Below, piece by piece: positions 6,761 to 7,418 of a DNA stretch of 7,418 bases. Below the pieces are notes generated by a model, which saw only the letters and a program-made list of their open reading frames with translations, had not been told where the DNA came from and did no database searches. This DNA is from Thiolapillus brandeum (GTDB lineage Bacteria > Pseudomonadota > Gammaproteobacteria > Chromatiales > Chromatiaceae). Made by a program: the position numbers and the translations under genes. Location: assembly GCA_011051425.1 (NCBI GenBank), contig DRLF01000278.1:1-7418 (forward strand). The letters are read 5' to 3'. Position 1 is the stretch's first letter. Every line of letters begins with the position of its first letter.

Positions 6761-7006
6761 TCATTGTCCGTTTTCACCCAGCAATCCATACAGTCGTTCC
6801 AGCTCCTCTTCCACGCTGTTGTGCGGCCTCTGGACACCTGCCTTCCTGTACCAGTAATCGGCATTCCAGTCATCGCCCTCCACCCGATGCAGGTAGGCAT
6901 GGATCTGGCAGGACAGGCTGTCGTAATGAGGCTGCACCCTTTCGTGGGCCTCCTGCCAATGCCCCTCCCGGGCCAGGTCCAGGGTTTTTCTGTGATTGAT
7001 GTTCAT
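6761..7006 (-). CDS. Small uncharacterised protein (81 residues) upstream of the L,D-transpeptidase
   Basis: I do not recognise a named function. The protein is acidic, soluble-looking and probably cytoplasmic: it has no signal peptide or membrane segment. The N-terminal part (TLDLAREGHWQEAHERVQPH, about 8-27) looks like a TPR-type helix pair, and the middle carries AYLHRVEGDDWNADYWYRKA (37-56), rich in aromatic and charged residues. From memory, small proteins with a very similar YLHRxEGDxxNAxYWYRRAG stretch occur widely in gammaproteobacteria as hypothetical proteins. The ATG at 7006-7004 is preceded by GGAG (7014-7017) at a seven-base spacing, so the gene looks real. It is followed after 22 bases by the transpeptidase gene and so may be co-transcribed with it. 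It might be a partner or regulator of that enzyme, but this is only suggested by position. Confidence 0.82.
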   Translation of the reverse strand: MNINHRKTLDLAREGHWQEAHERVQPHYDSLSCQIHAYLHRVEGDDWNADYWYRKAGVQRPHNSVEEELERLYGLLGENGQ

Positions 7007-7040
7007 CCAGTGACTCCGCAGGCATAGGCTAAACTTGTGA

Positions 7041-7066
7041 AAAAGCCGGCAGATTAATCGGCTTTT
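7041..7066 (-). terminator. Probable intrinsic terminator downstream of higA
   Basis: An 8-bp stem pairs 7041-7048 (AAAAGCCG) with 7059-7066 (CGGCTTTT) around a ten-base loop. Read leftwards, the GC part of the stem is followed by TTTTTC, as expected of a rho-independent terminator for the antitoxin gene ending at 7101. On the plus strand it also ends in TTTT, so it could work both ways, but no rightward gene precedes it closely. It separates the toxin-antitoxin pair from the 81-residue gene, which then needs its own promoter in the short gap 7007-7040; I see no clear one. Confidence 0.65.
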
Positions 7067-7100
7067 CCTCGACGGATTACCTTAGGACGTGTGTTATACG

Positions 7101-7388
7101 CTATGCTGCCGAAAGCTGCTTTACATTCAGTTCCTTACGATGCTGCTCAGCCTGCCACAAATCATACTGTGTTTGCTGATTTAGCCAACTTTCAGATGAG
7201 GTATTAAATGCTATAGAAAGACGAACGGCCATTTCAGGACTAATGCCTGATTTACCATTTAGAATAGCCGATAGTGTTTTACGACTTACGCCCAGTGCTT
7301 TTGCTGCTTCGGTAACAGTAAGCCCTAATGGTTCAATACATAATTCTTTCAATACTTCGCCTGGATGTGGGGGATTGTGCATTAACAT
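7101..7388 (-). CDS. higA: HigA/VapI-family antitoxin, XRE-type helix-turn-helix
   Basis: DNA-binding antitoxin of a type II toxin-antitoxin pair; it should neutralise the HigB ribonuclease and repress its own operon. The 95-residue protein opens with the hallmark [12 protein letters not shown] (4-15). A helix-turn-helix follows, with a positioning helix [10 protein letters not shown] (24-33) and a recognition helix [12 protein letters not shown] (35-46), and then [11 protein letters not shown], which is typical of the family. The ATG at 7388-7386 has GAGG at 7396-7399, seven bases upstream and overlapping the toxin stop codon, so the two genes are likely coupled. A second ATG at 7382 would shorten it by two residues. 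The gene is AT-rich (one 60-base line, 7201-7260, has 22 G or C), unlike the peptidase genes (43 of 60 at 3121-3180), which points to horizontal acquisition. Confidence 0.93.
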   Translation of the reverse strand: MLMHNPPHPGEVLKELCIEPLGLTVTEAAKALGVSRKTLSAILNGKSGISPEMAVRLSIAFNTSSESWLNQQTQYDLWQAEQHRKELNVKQLSAA

Positions 7389-7397
7389 AATATAACC

Positions 7398-7418
7398 TCA
7401 ATGATAATCTTCATAATC
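7398..7418 (-). CDS. higB: HigB-type toxin, last six codons only (cut by window edge)
   Basis: Reading leftwards in from the right edge, one frame gives DYEDYH and a TGA stop at 7400-7398. C-termini of the form xxYxDYH are typical of the RelE-like HigB mRNA-interferase family, and higB normally lies just before higA, as here with a nine-base gap. The identification rests on six residues plus gene order, so it is tentative; the rest of the gene lies beyond the window. Confidence 0.65.
   Translation of the reverse strand, partial: DYEDYH

Noticed and set aside
6739..6900. N-terminal extension of the LysM transpeptidase to an upstream ATG at 6900
   Set aside because: It would overlap most of the 81-residue gene and bury a clear signal peptide; the GTG at 6738 gives a normal exported protein.
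7081..7100. Possible integron attC-like site after the antitoxin gene
   Set aside because: The TATAAC-containing stretch on the minus strand does not fit RYYYAAC, and no matching GTTRRRY partner is visible downstream.

Overview
The window reads as a piece of a gammaproteobacterial chromosome with fairly high GC and one AT-rich patch at the right edge. The evidence is the pilW-rlmN gene pair, an OprI-like alanine-zipper lipoprotein, and envelope genes typical of non-enteric gammaproteobacteria (Pseudomonadales or Chromatiales-like). I cannot name a genus.

Layout, left to right. (1) Positions 1-1301, minus strand: the start of a type IV pilus TPR lipoprotein (pilW/pilF), cut by the left edge, preceded by rlmN; the two overlap by 4 bases. 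(2) Positions 1302-1464: a divergent intergenic region with a perfect TATAAT box facing right. (3) Positions 1465-5648, plus strand: four closely spaced genes that look like one operon: an exported prolyl oligopeptidase, a membrane site-2 protease with two CBS domains, an atypical YkuD-fold protein, and an Lpp/OprI-type lipoprotein. (4) Positions 5649-5790: a convergent intergenic region with a perfect 11-bp hairpin resembling a REP-type repeat. (5) Positions 5791-7006, minus strand: a small uncharacterised protein followed by a LysM plus YkuD L,D-transpeptidase with the canonical catalytic motif. (6) Positions 7041-7418, minus strand: a terminator, then a HigA-type antitoxin and the last six codons of its HigB-type toxin, in visibly AT-richer DNA that was probably acquired horizontally.

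How the genes may work together: the centre of the window looks like a cell-envelope locus. The Lpp/OprI-like protein ends in lysine, the residue that L,D-transpeptidases of the ErfK/YbiS type join to peptidoglycan. It lies between a canonical enzyme of that type and a divergent YkuD relative with an altered active-site motif. One enzyme may attach the lipoprotein and the other may trim peptidoglycan or detach the lipoprotein; that second role is inference. Nothing in the window is clearly an undescribed defence or mobile system. The lipoprotein/YkuD cluster and the 81-residue protein are the most useful leads.
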